From JBLEFH01 sp047345645 (GTDB lineage: Bacteria; Pseudomonadota; Alphaproteobacteria; Rhodobacterales; Rhodobacteraceae): 64,000 nucleotides of DNA. Shown piece by piece: positions 41,371 to 50,124 of this stretch. The stretch is from the NCBI GenBank assembly GCA_047345645.1, contig JBLEFH010000011.1; one strand, given 5' to 3'. Position 1 is the first letter of the stretch, and the number at the start of each line of letters is the position of its first letter. Under the pieces are notes generated by a model. It had not been told where the DNA came from. It ran no database searches and saw only the letters and a list, made by a program, of their open reading frames with translations. The position numbers and the translations under genes were made by a program.

Positions 41371-43289
41371 GCACCGATTTTATGCTTCTCGCGGTGATTT
41401 TTCTGGGGGCGGGTGTGCTCTCGGTCCCGATTGCCTCGCGTCTCGGTCTCGGCTCGGTCCTTGGCTATCTGCTCGCCGGGGTGGCGATCAGCCCGCTTCT
41501 CGCCGCGCTCAATGTGGATGTGGAGGCGATCCAGCATTTCGCCGAATTTGGCGTCGTGATGATGCTGTTTCTCGTCGGGCTGGAGCTGGAGCCGAAAATG
41601 CTCTGGGAGATGCGCGCACGGCTTCTGGGCCTTGGCGGGCTTCAGGTCGCCGGAACCGCGCTCGCGGTGATGGGCATCGCGATGCTGCTCGGCCAACCCT
41701 GGACCATTGCGCTCGCGATCGGTCTTGTGCTGTCGCTCTCCTCCACCGCGATCGTGCTTCAGACGCTGAATGAAAAGGGACTGATGCATTCCGATGGCGG
41801 GCAGTCGAGCTTTTCGGTGCTGCTCTTTCAGGATATCGCCGTCATCCCGATGCTGGCGCTGATCCCGCTGCTGGCCATGCCGGAACTCGCCGAAGTAGCC
41901 ACGCAAGCGGCGGATCATGCGGGCGAAGAGGGCGGCTATGGCGACAGCCTCAGCCTCGTGGACGGTCTGGCAGGCTGGCAAGCGGCGCTCGTCACCATCG
42001 CCGCCATTGGCGCGGTGGTCGGGGGCGGTATTTACCTCACCCGCCCGGTCTTCCGTTTCATCGCCATGGCCGAGCTGCGCGAGCTCTTCGTTGCAACCGC
42101 GCTGCTTTTCGTGGTCGGCATTGCTCTGCTGATGACCCTTGTGGGCCTGTCGCCCGCGCTTGGCACCTTCATCGCGGGCGTGGTTCTGGCCAACAGCGAA
42201 TATCGCCACGAGCTTGAGAGCGATATCAACCCGTTCCGTGGGCTGCTTCTGGGCCTCTTTTTCATCACCATCGGCGCGGCGATCAATTTCGACCTGCTGT
42301 TCGACAATCTCGGAGTGATCCTCGGCATGACCTTCGGCCTCGTTTTGCTCAAGGCCGCGATCCTTCTGGTGCTGGCGTCGATCTTCAAACTGCGCGGCGC
42401 GGATCGCTGGCTCTTCGGCCTCAGCCTCGCGCAGGCGGGGGAATTCGGCTTCGTGCTGCTGTCCTTTACCGTCGCCAATTACGTGCTGCCGCAGGAGATT
42501 GCCGACCGGCTTCTGCTGGTCGTCGCCCTCACCATGATGCTGACGCCGCTGCTGTTCATCCTCTATGAACGCGTAATCCTGCCGCGGTTCACCCAAAGCG
42601 AGGACCGCGAGGCGGACGAGATCCATGAGCAGGGTCAGGTCATCATCGCGGGCATCGGGCGTTTCGGCGGTGTGGTGAACCGGATGATGCTATCGGCGGG
42701 CTATGAGACCACGGTTCTCGACCACTCCGCCGCGCAGCTCGACGTGCTGCGCTCCTACAATATCCGCGCCTTTTACGGCGATGCGACGCGGCCCGACCTG
42801 CTGGTCGCTGCCGGGATTGCCGATGCGAAGATCCTCGTTGTTGCGATTGACGACAAGGAAGCGATCACGGAGATGGTGCGCTACGCCACGGCGAATTTCC
42901 CGAACTTGCATGTGATCGCCCGCGCGCGGGACCGGCACCATGTCTATGACCTCTGGCATGCGGGCTGCCGCGACATTATTCGTGAGAGTTTCGACAGCGC
43001 GGTGCGCACCGGTCGTTCGGCCTATGAAGCGCTTGGGATGCACCCGTTCGAGGCCGAGCAAATGGCGCAAGCCTATGTGAAGGACGACAAGGCGATCTTG
43101 CGCGAGATGGCCGACCTTTATGATCCCACCATCCCGCATAGCGAAAACCATAGCTATCGCGCGCGGATACTGGAGCTGAATGCCGAGCGGGAAGAGAACC
43201 TGCGCCAACGCGGCTTTGGCATGATGTTCCACCCGGATCGTGAATGGGCGCGCCCGCCTGCGGGCAAGGACAAGCCCGAAGAGGCTTAG
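41367..43289 (+). CDS. kefB: KefB/KefC-type glutathione-regulated K+/H+ antiporter
   Basis: A 640-residue CPA2 antiporter: about 12 transmembrane segments (residues 1-390) and a cytoplasmic TrkA-N/RCK domain with nucleotide motif IIAGIGRFGGVVNRMM near residue 430. The HALRGHE-like acidic loop characteristic of Kef proteins corresponds to ANSEYRHELESDINPFRGLL. It exports K+ to acidify the cytoplasm during electrophile attack. Coupled to kefF. Confidence 0.94.
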   Translation: MSTDFMLLAVIFLGAGVLSVPIASRLGLGSVLGYLLAGVAISPLLAALNVDVEAIQHFAEFGVVMMLFLVGLELEPKMLWEMRARLLGLGGLQVAGTALAVMGIAMLLGQPWTIALAIGLVLSLSSTAIVLQTLNEKGLMHSDGGQSSFSVLLFQDIAVIPMLALIPLLAMPELAEVATQAADHAGEEGGYGDSLSLVDGLAGWQAALVTIAAIGAVVGGGIYLTRPVFRFIAMAELRELFVATALLFVVGIALLMTLVGLSPALGTFIAGVVLANSEYRHELESDINPFRGLLLGLFFITIGAAINFDLLFDNLGVILGMTFGLVLLKAAILLVLASIFKLRGADRWLFGLSLAQAGEFGFVLLSFTVANYVLPQEIADRLLLVVALTMMLTPLLFILYERVILPRFTQSEDREADEIHEQGQVIIAGIGRFGGVVNRMMLSAGYETTVLDHSAAQLDVLRSYNIRAFYGDATRPDLLVAAGIADAKILVVAIDDKEAITEMVRYATANFPNLHVIARARDRHHVYDLWHAGCRDIIRESFDSAVRTGRSAYEALGMHPFEAEQMAQAYVKDDKAILREMADLYDPTIPHSENHSYRARILELNAEREENLRQRGFGMMFHPDREWARPPAGKDKPEEA

Positions 43290-43292
43290 AAC

Positions 43293-44159
43293 TTAATCCT
43301 CGTCCGCTGCGCTGTGGCGGGCGAGGAAATCTGCGATCAGATCGGCAGCCCGGTCGCGGGCCGCGATGTCATAGGTCAGCGTGGAAAAGAGCGCGCGGTC
43401 CTGTTGGTCGAACCCGTGGCCGACTTCGGGGATCACCACGGTTTCGATGTCAGCGCCAAGCGCCGTGAGCCGGTCCGCGAGGGCGAGACAAGCGGGCGTG
43501 CTGATGATCTCGTCATTCTCGGCAAGGATCATGAGGAGGGGCGGCGCGCCGCTCCAGTCGCCCTCATCCGCGCCGTTCAGCAGCCCGCAATAAGGGTAAA
43601 GCAGCACCGCCGCGTCGATCCGCGCGAGCATCGTCGCGGGCGCGGCGGGCCAGTCATCGAGACCCGGCGGCACTTCGTCTCGCATAAGTTGGCCAAGAAA
43701 TTCCAGCACCGTCCAGCCCCCATGCGACGCGCCGAGGAGTTGCATGTCCTCACGTTCCGTCAGCGCCATGGCGACGGCGAGATCCCCCGCACGCTCCGCG
43801 CCCGGCAAGACCTGGCCGACACAGGCAAGCCGCCACGCTTCCAGCTGGTCGAGCCCGCGCGGTGTGTGGCTGTCGAGGATCAGCGCCGCGCCGCCGGTCG
43901 CGGTCAACTGACCGGCCCAGTAGGCCATATTGTCGCGCACCCCGTCACAGCCCGAGAGCAGGATGCTATTCACGCCGCCGACGCCGCCCTCGGGCACAAC
44001 GCGCCAGAACGGTGCGAGCCGCACCTCGCGCTCAGCCGCACTGTCGATCCATGTCGGCACCGCGGCCGCATGGCGCGCGGTGTTGAGCGCGAAAATCACG
44101 CACAGCGCGGCAAGGATCATCAGCGCCCAGAAGAGCGATTTTGGAAAACGGCGTTTCAT
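43293..44159 (-). CDS. alpha/beta hydrolase, dienelactone-hydrolase-like, membrane-anchored or exported
   Basis: A 288-residue protein with an N-terminal hydrophobic segment (LFWALMILAALCVIFAL, about 9-26) that could be an uncleaved anchor or signal peptide. Then a hydrolase fold with nucleophile Ser in LLGASHGGWTVLEF, acidic residue in LAENDEIIST and His in EVGHGFD. Closest to the dienelactone hydrolase group. Substrate unknown. Convergent with kefB, with 3 bp between stops. Confidence 0.82.
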   Translation of the reverse strand: MKRRFPKSLFWALMILAALCVIFALNTARHAAAVPTWIDSAAEREVRLAPFWRVVPEGGVGGVNSILLSGCDGVRDNMAYWAGQLTATGGAALILDSHTPRGLDQLEAWRLACVGQVLPGAERAGDLAVAMALTEREDMQLLGASHGGWTVLEFLGQLMRDEVPPGLDDWPAAPATMLARIDAAVLLYPYCGLLNGADEGDWSGAPPLLMILAENDEIISTPACLALADRLTALGADIETVVIPEVGHGFDQQDRALFSTLTYDIAARDRAADLIADFLARHSAADED

Positions 44160-44283
44160 CCGGCCCTAGCTAGGGCGAAACGCGCTGCAAAGCCATGGGT
44201 TTTGCGGTCGCATCGCTCGCGATCTTGCCCGCGCCGCGCTTTTCCCGCTGACAGCGCCCGCGCCGATCTTTAGACAGCGGGCC

Positions 44284-45450
44284 ATGGATTACGATGCGAT
44301 CATCTTAGGTGCAGGCGGCGCGGGCCTCTTGGCAGCGGCCACGGCGGGACAAGCCGGCGCGCGAGTCTTGGTGATCGACCACGCCGCGAAGGCAGGCAAG
44401 AAGATCCTGATCTCCGGCGGCGGGCGCTGCAATTTCACCAATATGCACACCGAACCCGGCTGCTATCTCTCCGAAAACCCGCATTTCGCCAAATCCGCGC
44501 TCAGCCGCTACACGCAATGGGATTTCCTCGCGCTGGTCGAAAAGTACGGGATTGCGTGGCACGAGAAAACCCTCGGCCAGCTCTTTTGCGACGGCTCCGC
44601 TCGGCAGATCGTCGCGATGCTGCTCTACGAATGCGCCAAGGGCGGCGTGGAGGTTCGGCTCTCCACCCAGATCGGCGAGATCGCGCATCGCGATGGCTGG
44701 TTTCACGCGGCAGGCGTGCGTGCCCGCCAATTGGTGATCGCCACAGGCGGGCCATCCATCCCGAAAATGGGCGCGACCGGCGTGGCCTATGACATCGCCC
44801 GCCAGTTCGGTTTGGAAGTGGTGCCGCCGCGTCCGGCGCTCGTCCCGCTGACACTCGGCGATCAGGATCAGGCCTTTCGCGAGATTTCCGGCGTGTCCTG
44901 CCCCGTCACCGCGCGGGTCGAGGCCGCCAGTTTCGCGGAGGCCGCGCTCTTCACGCATCGCGGGCTGTCCGGTCCCGCGATCCTGCAAGTGTCCTCCTAC
45001 TGGTCGCCCGGCGAGGCGGTGAAGCTGGACCTTCTGCCAAACGCCGCCGACGCCCTCCGCACCGCCCGCAAAACCATGCCGCGCGCGAGCCTGAAAACCG
45101 CGCTCGCCGAACACCTGCCCAAACGCCTCGCGGACCTCCTCGCCGCGCGGATCGCCCTCTCAACCGAGCTCGGCAACGCCCCCGACACCGAACTCGACCG
45201 CGCCGCCGAAACACTGCGCGCGCTGACCTTCCACCCAACCGGCACCGAAGGCTACGCCAAGGCCGAAGTCACCGCGGGCGGCATTTCCACGGCAGAGCTC
45301 TCCTCCCGCACCATGGTGTCCAAAACGGTCCCAGGGCTCTACGCCATCGGCGAAGCGGTGGACGTGACCGGCTGGCTCGGCGGCTACAATTTCCAATGGG
45401 CCTGGGCGTCTGGGGTGGCTGCGGGGCAGGCGGTTGCAGAGGGGCGGTGA
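44284..45450 (+). CDS. BaiN/YhiN-family FAD-dependent oxidoreductase
   Basis: A 388-residue flavoprotein of the HI0933/BaiN family: AIILGAGGAGLLAAATAGQA for FAD binding, KKILISGGGRCNFTN, and C-terminal AIGEAVDVTGWLGGYNFQWA, all diagnostic. Proposed to act on aromatic or steroid-like compounds in some bacteria, but the general function is unknown. Stand-alone gene. Confidence 0.93.
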   Translation: MDYDAIILGAGGAGLLAAATAGQAGARVLVIDHAAKAGKKILISGGGRCNFTNMHTEPGCYLSENPHFAKSALSRYTQWDFLALVEKYGIAWHEKTLGQLFCDGSARQIVAMLLYECAKGGVEVRLSTQIGEIAHRDGWFHAAGVRARQLVIATGGPSIPKMGATGVAYDIARQFGLEVVPPRPALVPLTLGDQDQAFREISGVSCPVTARVEAASFAEAALFTHRGLSGPAILQVSSYWSPGEAVKLDLLPNAADALRTARKTMPRASLKTALAEHLPKRLADLLAARIALSTELGNAPDTELDRAAETLRALTFHPTGTEGYAKAEVTAGGISTAELSSRTMVSKTVPGLYAIGEAVDVTGWLGGYNFQWAWASGVAAGQAVAEGR

Positions 45451-45640
45451 GGCGGTTGTGCGCCACCGAGAAAAGGTAATTCTTTCACAACCGCTTATAT
45501 GCGTTACGTCGCATATGCGTAGATTTTTTTATTCAAATGTTATGAAGTCCACAGTCTCCAGCCCGCGTTTTTTTTAATATGGGCGCAAGCCGCAAGACGT
45601 TTCTGCGGTGTTCCAAACCCATATTTACTGGAGATTTAAA

Positions 45641-47779
45641 GTGTTACCTTCCAATGCAATTCGTTTGGCGCTGCCGATCGCTCTGATCGGTCTCGCGCAA
45701 TCCATGCCTTCGTTCGCGCAGGATAGCCCATTTGCGGGCGGTGCGCGGACCGAGACCGCCTCGCGCGCGTTGCAATTCGGCGATCCGAGTTATAGCGCGA
45801 GTGATGTGGTCCTCGGAGCGGACGAGGTGTCCGCCGCCGCTTCCGAAGGAGATGATGGCGATTCTGGGCTGGCGCAGGATCTGAGTCGCGCGCTTTCTGA
45901 CCAGCTACCAGAGGGCGTCTCGCTTATCGCTGGCGAGGCGGATCTGAAAGCGCTGTCCTTGGGGCAGCGCGAGGCCTCTGTCTCGCCGATCCAATCCGAA
46001 GAGATGGACACCGAACAGGCCGCCGAAATGGGCGAGACCATGGATCGTGCGCAAGCCGAGAACCTTGGCGCGGAAGCGCAGCCAAGCCCGCAGACCAAGC
46101 TGGTCGTGCACTTCCCGGTGGCGATGGAAAATATCCCCGTGTCGAAATACGCGGATGTCACGGCCTTCGTCGGTCAGGATGGTCGCGTGGATGTGGTTCG
46201 TCAGCGTAACTTGCCAAATTCGCTCGACGCTGCGACCGCGTCCGTTGCGCCGGATGCAGCCGTGGAGGCCGCGATCAGCGATGCCGGGGGCTGGGCCGCC
46301 GAGGCGGAGACCGACGGCCCGACGCTTGAAGTCTGGGTCAGCCCGGAAGGCGAGGGCCGTCTGAGCTATCGAATCGAATTCACCGATAACGGTGAGGAGC
46401 CACAGGCGCGCCGCTACTGGGTCGCGGCGAATGGCGATGCGGAGGTGATTTATTGGGAAAGCATGATCCATCACCAGCATGGTGGACACGCGCGCGGGAC
46501 CGTTTGGGATGGGCCCGGCGTGGCAAGTGGTGACACCAATGTCGAGCCGCTCGGCGCGATGACCGTCAGCCGCGCCTTGATTGGCCGTGGAAATACGACA
46601 ACGACGGATCAGAACGGCTTCTACGCCTTCACGACCGGGTCGGGCCGAACCACGGTGAAAAGCTCACTTTCGGGGCCACATTCCGAGATTGAGACCATGG
46701 CTGGCACGCTCCTGTCGCGCGATGCGACGGGCGATACGAGCGTTGATCTCGACATGAACTTCAATGCCGGGGCGATTGAGGATCTGGCTCAGACGACCGC
46801 GTTCTTCTGGACCAACCGCGCCTATGATCTGGCGAAAGAGATTCTTGATCCCGGCGATCTGCCGAAATTGCCGACCATCGTGAACCGTCCGGGCCAGTGC
46901 AACGCCTTCTGGAATGGCAGTTCGATCAATTTCTACCGCGCGGGTGGCAATTGTCCGAACATGGCCTACGACAGCGTCGTGCTGCATGAGTATGGCCACG
47001 GGGTGGACGCGCGCAAAGGCGGGATCATCAATGGCGGCTATTCGGAAGGGTTCGGCGATGCGATGTCGATCATCGGGACACGTAAATCCTGTGTCGGCGC
47101 AGATTTCTATGGTCCCGGAACCTGTCTTCGGGACGCCAAGGATCTGATCATGTGGCCGTTTAGCCCGGGCGAGGGTGTGCACACGCAAGGGCGCCGCTAT
47201 GCGGGCTTTGTGTGGGAACTGACGCAGCAGCTCAAAAACACCTATGCCGAGGACACAGCCTTTGAACTCAGCGCGCAGCTCGTCATGGGCGCGGCCAATG
47301 CCAACCCTTCGGATATTCCCGACGCGGTGCGCTTGAGCTTCATCATCGACGATGATGATGGCGATCTGACGAACGGCACGCCGCATTTCAAACAGCTCGC
47401 CGCCGCCGCGGATTCGCGCAACCTGCCGCGTCCTGCCGACCCCATCGTGGGTAGCGGCAAGATGGGCTTCGCCTGGGCGCATGATCCGACGAGTGCCAGC
47501 TACACGCCATCTGTCACCTATGCACATAACTCCTCGGGCGGCGCGATTACCGCAACCCGTTCGGGGCCGGGGAGCTACAGCATCATATTCCGAGGCTTGG
47601 GCGGCAATGGCCGGGCCGGGGGCAATGTGCAGGTCACAGGTTACGGCTCATCGCGAAATGACTGCAAGGTCTCAAGCTGGAGCTCCTACGGCGCGGATTT
47701 CAGCGCTGCGGTGCGCTGTATCTCGCCAAGCGGCGCGCTGGTGGATGATCGCTACACGATCCTCGTTACCTGGCCCTGA
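45641..47779 (+). CDS. secreted HExxH zinc metallopeptidase (fungalysin-like)
   Basis: A 712-residue exported protein. The GTG at 45641 has GGAG upstream and begins a signal peptide (IALIGLAQSMPSFAQ, cleavage near 27). A propeptide-like region follows, then zinc site H449-E-Y-G-H453 with E469 in YSEGFGDAMS, the gluzincin layout of M4/M36 peptidases. Residues about 608-712 form a domain shared with the next gene's product: 105 residues, two Cys, ending TWP. Secreted proteolysis in partnership with the aminopeptidase downstream is likely. Exact family assignment (M36-like) is by motif only. Confidence 0.85.
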   Translation: MLPSNAIRLALPIALIGLAQSMPSFAQDSPFAGGARTETASRALQFGDPSYSASDVVLGADEVSAAASEGDDGDSGLAQDLSRALSDQLPEGVSLIAGEADLKALSLGQREASVSPIQSEEMDTEQAAEMGETMDRAQAENLGAEAQPSPQTKLVVHFPVAMENIPVSKYADVTAFVGQDGRVDVVRQRNLPNSLDAATASVAPDAAVEAAISDAGGWAAEAETDGPTLEVWVSPEGEGRLSYRIEFTDNGEEPQARRYWVAANGDAEVIYWESMIHHQHGGHARGTVWDGPGVASGDTNVEPLGAMTVSRALIGRGNTTTTDQNGFYAFTTGSGRTTVKSSLSGPHSEIETMAGTLLSRDATGDTSVDLDMNFNAGAIEDLAQTTAFFWTNRAYDLAKEILDPGDLPKLPTIVNRPGQCNAFWNGSSINFYRAGGNCPNMAYDSVVLHEYGHGVDARKGGIINGGYSEGFGDAMSIIGTRKSCVGADFYGPGTCLRDAKDLIMWPFSPGEGVHTQGRRYAGFVWELTQQLKNTYAEDTAFELSAQLVMGAANANPSDIPDAVRLSFIIDDDDGDLTNGTPHFKQLAAAADSRNLPRPADPIVGSGKMGFAWAHDPTSASYTPSVTYAHNSSGGAITATRSGPGSYSIIFRGLGGNGRAGGNVQVTGYGSSRNDCKVSSWSSYGADFSAAVRCISPSGALVDDRYTILVTWP

Positions 47780-47806
47780 TCGCGGTGATTGACCCGAAAC
47801 TCTCAC

Positions 47807-47836
47807 CTGGATCCCGGCAAACATGCCGGGGTCCAG
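47807..47836 (+). promoter_or_regulatory. strong intercistronic stem-loop
   Basis: 47807-47819 pairs with 47824-47836: a 13-bp stem (one G-T pair) with an AACA loop, 27 bp after the metallopeptidase stop and 23 bp before the aminopeptidase start. No T run follows, so it more likely stabilises message ends or sets the ratio of the two secreted enzymes than stops transcription fully. Confidence 0.6.
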
Positions 47837-47859
47837 CTCCGATATAAAGGACGCAGATC

Positions 47860-49446
47860 ATGTTCTATTCCCCATTTTTTCAAACCTTTACCGCCGCCAC
47901 TCTGTTTTGGGCGGGCATGGCAAGTGCCCAAGACGGTGCGCTTTGGATTGTGACGGATGACGATGCCGCGCAATCTTTTGTCTCCTCGCTCGTGGGCGAT
48001 GGTGAGCCGTCAGCGGAGGCAGGTTTTGCCGTCACTGAAACCGTCAATGGCCTGAGCATCGCGCGGCTTGATCCGTCGCTTGAGAGCCCGTTTCACACAC
48101 TGATCCACGACGAATTCAACCGCTGTGGCGGATATACGGTGCATGAGTCGCTGGAGGCCGCGCGCGCTGAAGCTGAGAATCCATTTTACGACGCCGAGTA
48201 TTTGGGCCGTAGCAATGTGGTTAACCCGGTCATCGACCAAGGTCCCGCAGTCTCCGCGGCGCTGGCGGAAATCGACCCGGCGGCCATCGTTTCGACCATT
48301 CAGATGCTCGAAGCGAAAGGCACACGCCATTATCTCTCCGCGACGGGTGAACAGGCGGCGGAGGATGTCCGGGCGCTCTGGGCGTCGCTTGGGGCGGGGC
48401 GCTCTGATGTCAGTGTTGCGCGCTACCCGCATCCGGGCTGGCCGCAAGATTCTGTCATTGCGACCATTCGCGGCAACGAGGCGCACGACGAGATCGTCGT
48501 GATCGGCGGGCATCTCGACTCGATCAACCCATCCAATCTGAGTGATGCGCCCGGCGCGGATGACGACGCCTCTGGCGTCGCGGTTGTCACCGAAGTGCTG
48601 CGCGCGCTGATCGAGTCAGACTTTAAACCGCGCCGGACTCTGCAGTTTATGGCTTACGCGGCAGAAGAAGTCGGGTTACGCGGCTCGCGCGCCATCGCCG
48701 AAGCCTATGCGAATGACCCGCGAAAAGAGGTGATCGCGGCGTTGCAGATGGACATGACCGGCTATCAGGGCTCCAGCGAGGATCTCTATTTCATCACTGA
48801 CTATGTATCGGCCGATCTCACGGATTTTCTGAAAGCGCTGGTCCAGACCTATAATGGCCCCGGCCCGCATGAAATTACCTATGGCGAGACCTCCTGCGGC
48901 TATGCCTGCTCCGATCACGCGGCATGGACGGGTGAGGGTATTCCCGCGGCGTTTCCTTTTGAAGCGTTGTTTAACGATTTCAACCCGGCGATCCATTCCA
49001 GCAACGACACGCTCACCCAAATAGACGGTACCGGCGCGAAGCAGGCGAAATTCGCGAAGCTTGGCGTCGAATTTATGATCGAGGTCGCAAAATCCGCCGG
49101 AACCGCATTGCCTGAGGTCGGGCGGCGCATGGGCTTTGCTTGGGCCGATCAGCCGAGTTCAGCGCTCTACACGCCGAGCGCCACCTATGCCTACAACGGC
49201 GCAGGCGGTGCGATCACCGCAAGCCGCAGCGGGCCGGGCGTCTATACAATGCATTTCGCCGGGCTTGGCGGCAACGGCGTCGCAGGCGCGCATATTCAGG
49301 TGAGTGGATATGGCGCCTCGCGCGATGATTGCAAAATCGCCGGATGGTCATCCAATGGAAGCGATTTGGTTGCCAGCGTGCGCTGTGTTTCCCCCAGCGG
49401 CATACCCGTTGATGCGCGCTACAGCATCTACGCGACATGGCCCTGA
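47860..49446 (+). CDS. secreted M28 zinc aminopeptidase
   Basis: A 528-residue exported enzyme with a signal peptide (AATLFWAGMASAQ). M28 metal and catalytic motifs in order: VIGGHLDSI, GADDDASGVAV, AAEEVGLRGS, LQMDMTGY, HSSNDT; two Cys in GETSCGYACSD as in Vibrio/Aeromonas leucine aminopeptidases. After it, residues about 424-528 repeat the 105-residue domain of the upstream metallopeptidase. Likely trims peptides released by that endopeptidase. Part of the same operon, separated by a stem-loop. Confidence 0.93.
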   Translation: MFYSPFFQTFTAATLFWAGMASAQDGALWIVTDDDAAQSFVSSLVGDGEPSAEAGFAVTETVNGLSIARLDPSLESPFHTLIHDEFNRCGGYTVHESLEAARAEAENPFYDAEYLGRSNVVNPVIDQGPAVSAALAEIDPAAIVSTIQMLEAKGTRHYLSATGEQAAEDVRALWASLGAGRSDVSVARYPHPGWPQDSVIATIRGNEAHDEIVVIGGHLDSINPSNLSDAPGADDDASGVAVVTEVLRALIESDFKPRRTLQFMAYAAEEVGLRGSRAIAEAYANDPRKEVIAALQMDMTGYQGSSEDLYFITDYVSADLTDFLKALVQTYNGPGPHEITYGETSCGYACSDHAAWTGEGIPAAFPFEALFNDFNPAIHSSNDTLTQIDGTGAKQAKFAKLGVEFMIEVAKSAGTALPEVGRRMGFAWADQPSSALYTPSATYAYNGAGGAITASRSGPGVYTMHFAGLGGNGVAGAHIQVSGYGASRDDCKIAGWSSNGSDLVASVRCVSPSGIPVDARYSIYATWP

Positions 49447-49452
49447 AACCTC

Positions 49453-49482
49453 CGCCCTCACACAGCATTTTGAGTGAGGGCG
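49453..49482 (+). terminator. hairpin after the aminopeptidase gene
   Basis: CGCCCTCAC (49453-49461) and GTGAGGGCG (49474-49482) form a perfect 9-bp stem with a 12-nt loop, 6 bp after the stop. The lack of T residues lowers confidence. Confidence 0.6.
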
Positions 49483-49531
49483 CGGGCATCGCCATGCTAA
49501 GCTTGCATCAAACAATTATGGAACGAGAACA

Positions 49532-49984
49532 ATGCTGCGTATTTACGCTTTTCTGGCCGGAGTTGTGTTGGGAGGTGCTGCCATGACGTGTGAGATGACG
49601 CTAAAGGCACCTTTGACGGTCACAACCGCTCAAGAGGGCTTCGCAGGAGTCACTGGCACGATTTATAAAGTGCAGCCCGACGGGCAGTATGAGGTCGCCG
49701 ACTTTGTCGGTGAGCAGGAGGATCCACCGCGCGCGCAGGGCCAGCTTTCCGAAGAGGACATGCAGCGACTGGCGGAGGTGCTTGATGCTGATTTGGCGAC
49801 TGGCACCGAAGAGGCACCGCCCATCAACCAGAGCTTCATTGTAGTTGATTACGGGTCGCAAAGCTGGACAGTATCGCTCGCGCCCGGTGCTGCGGTGGAG
49901 GAGTGCGACGATGAAAGCGAAGCGGGTTGCGATGTTCAAGGCGTCGCATCAGCACTCCGCGGGATGATTGAAAATAAAAATTAG
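49532..49984 (+). CDS. small exported protein of unknown function
   Basis: A 150-residue protein I do not recognise. The N-terminus (MLRIYAFLAGVVLGGAAMTC) reads as a signal peptide, possibly a weak lipobox ending at the Cys. The mature part is acidic, with two further Cys (EECDDESEAGC) that may form a disulphide and an odd cluster of Glu/Asp. It follows the secreted peptidase pair, so an envelope role such as a peptidase inhibitor or chaperone is conceivable, but nothing in the sequence shows it. Confidence 0.65.
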   Translation: MLRIYAFLAGVVLGGAAMTCEMTLKAPLTVTTAQEGFAGVTGTIYKVQPDGQYEVADFVGEQEDPPRAQGQLSEEDMQRLAEVLDADLATGTEEAPPINQSFIVVDYGSQSWTVSLAPGAAVEECDDESEAGCDVQGVASALRGMIENKN

Positions 49985-50124
49985 ATCTCCTAAAGGCCAA
50001 ATTTCCTGTCATCTTAGATGAGTTTTCTTGATCATCTTTCGCGACAGACTGATACAATTTTATTTTCGATAATCGCGAGCGTTGGTTAACAGAAGTCATT
50101 GCTGCGAAATCGGCTGGCGACGCC

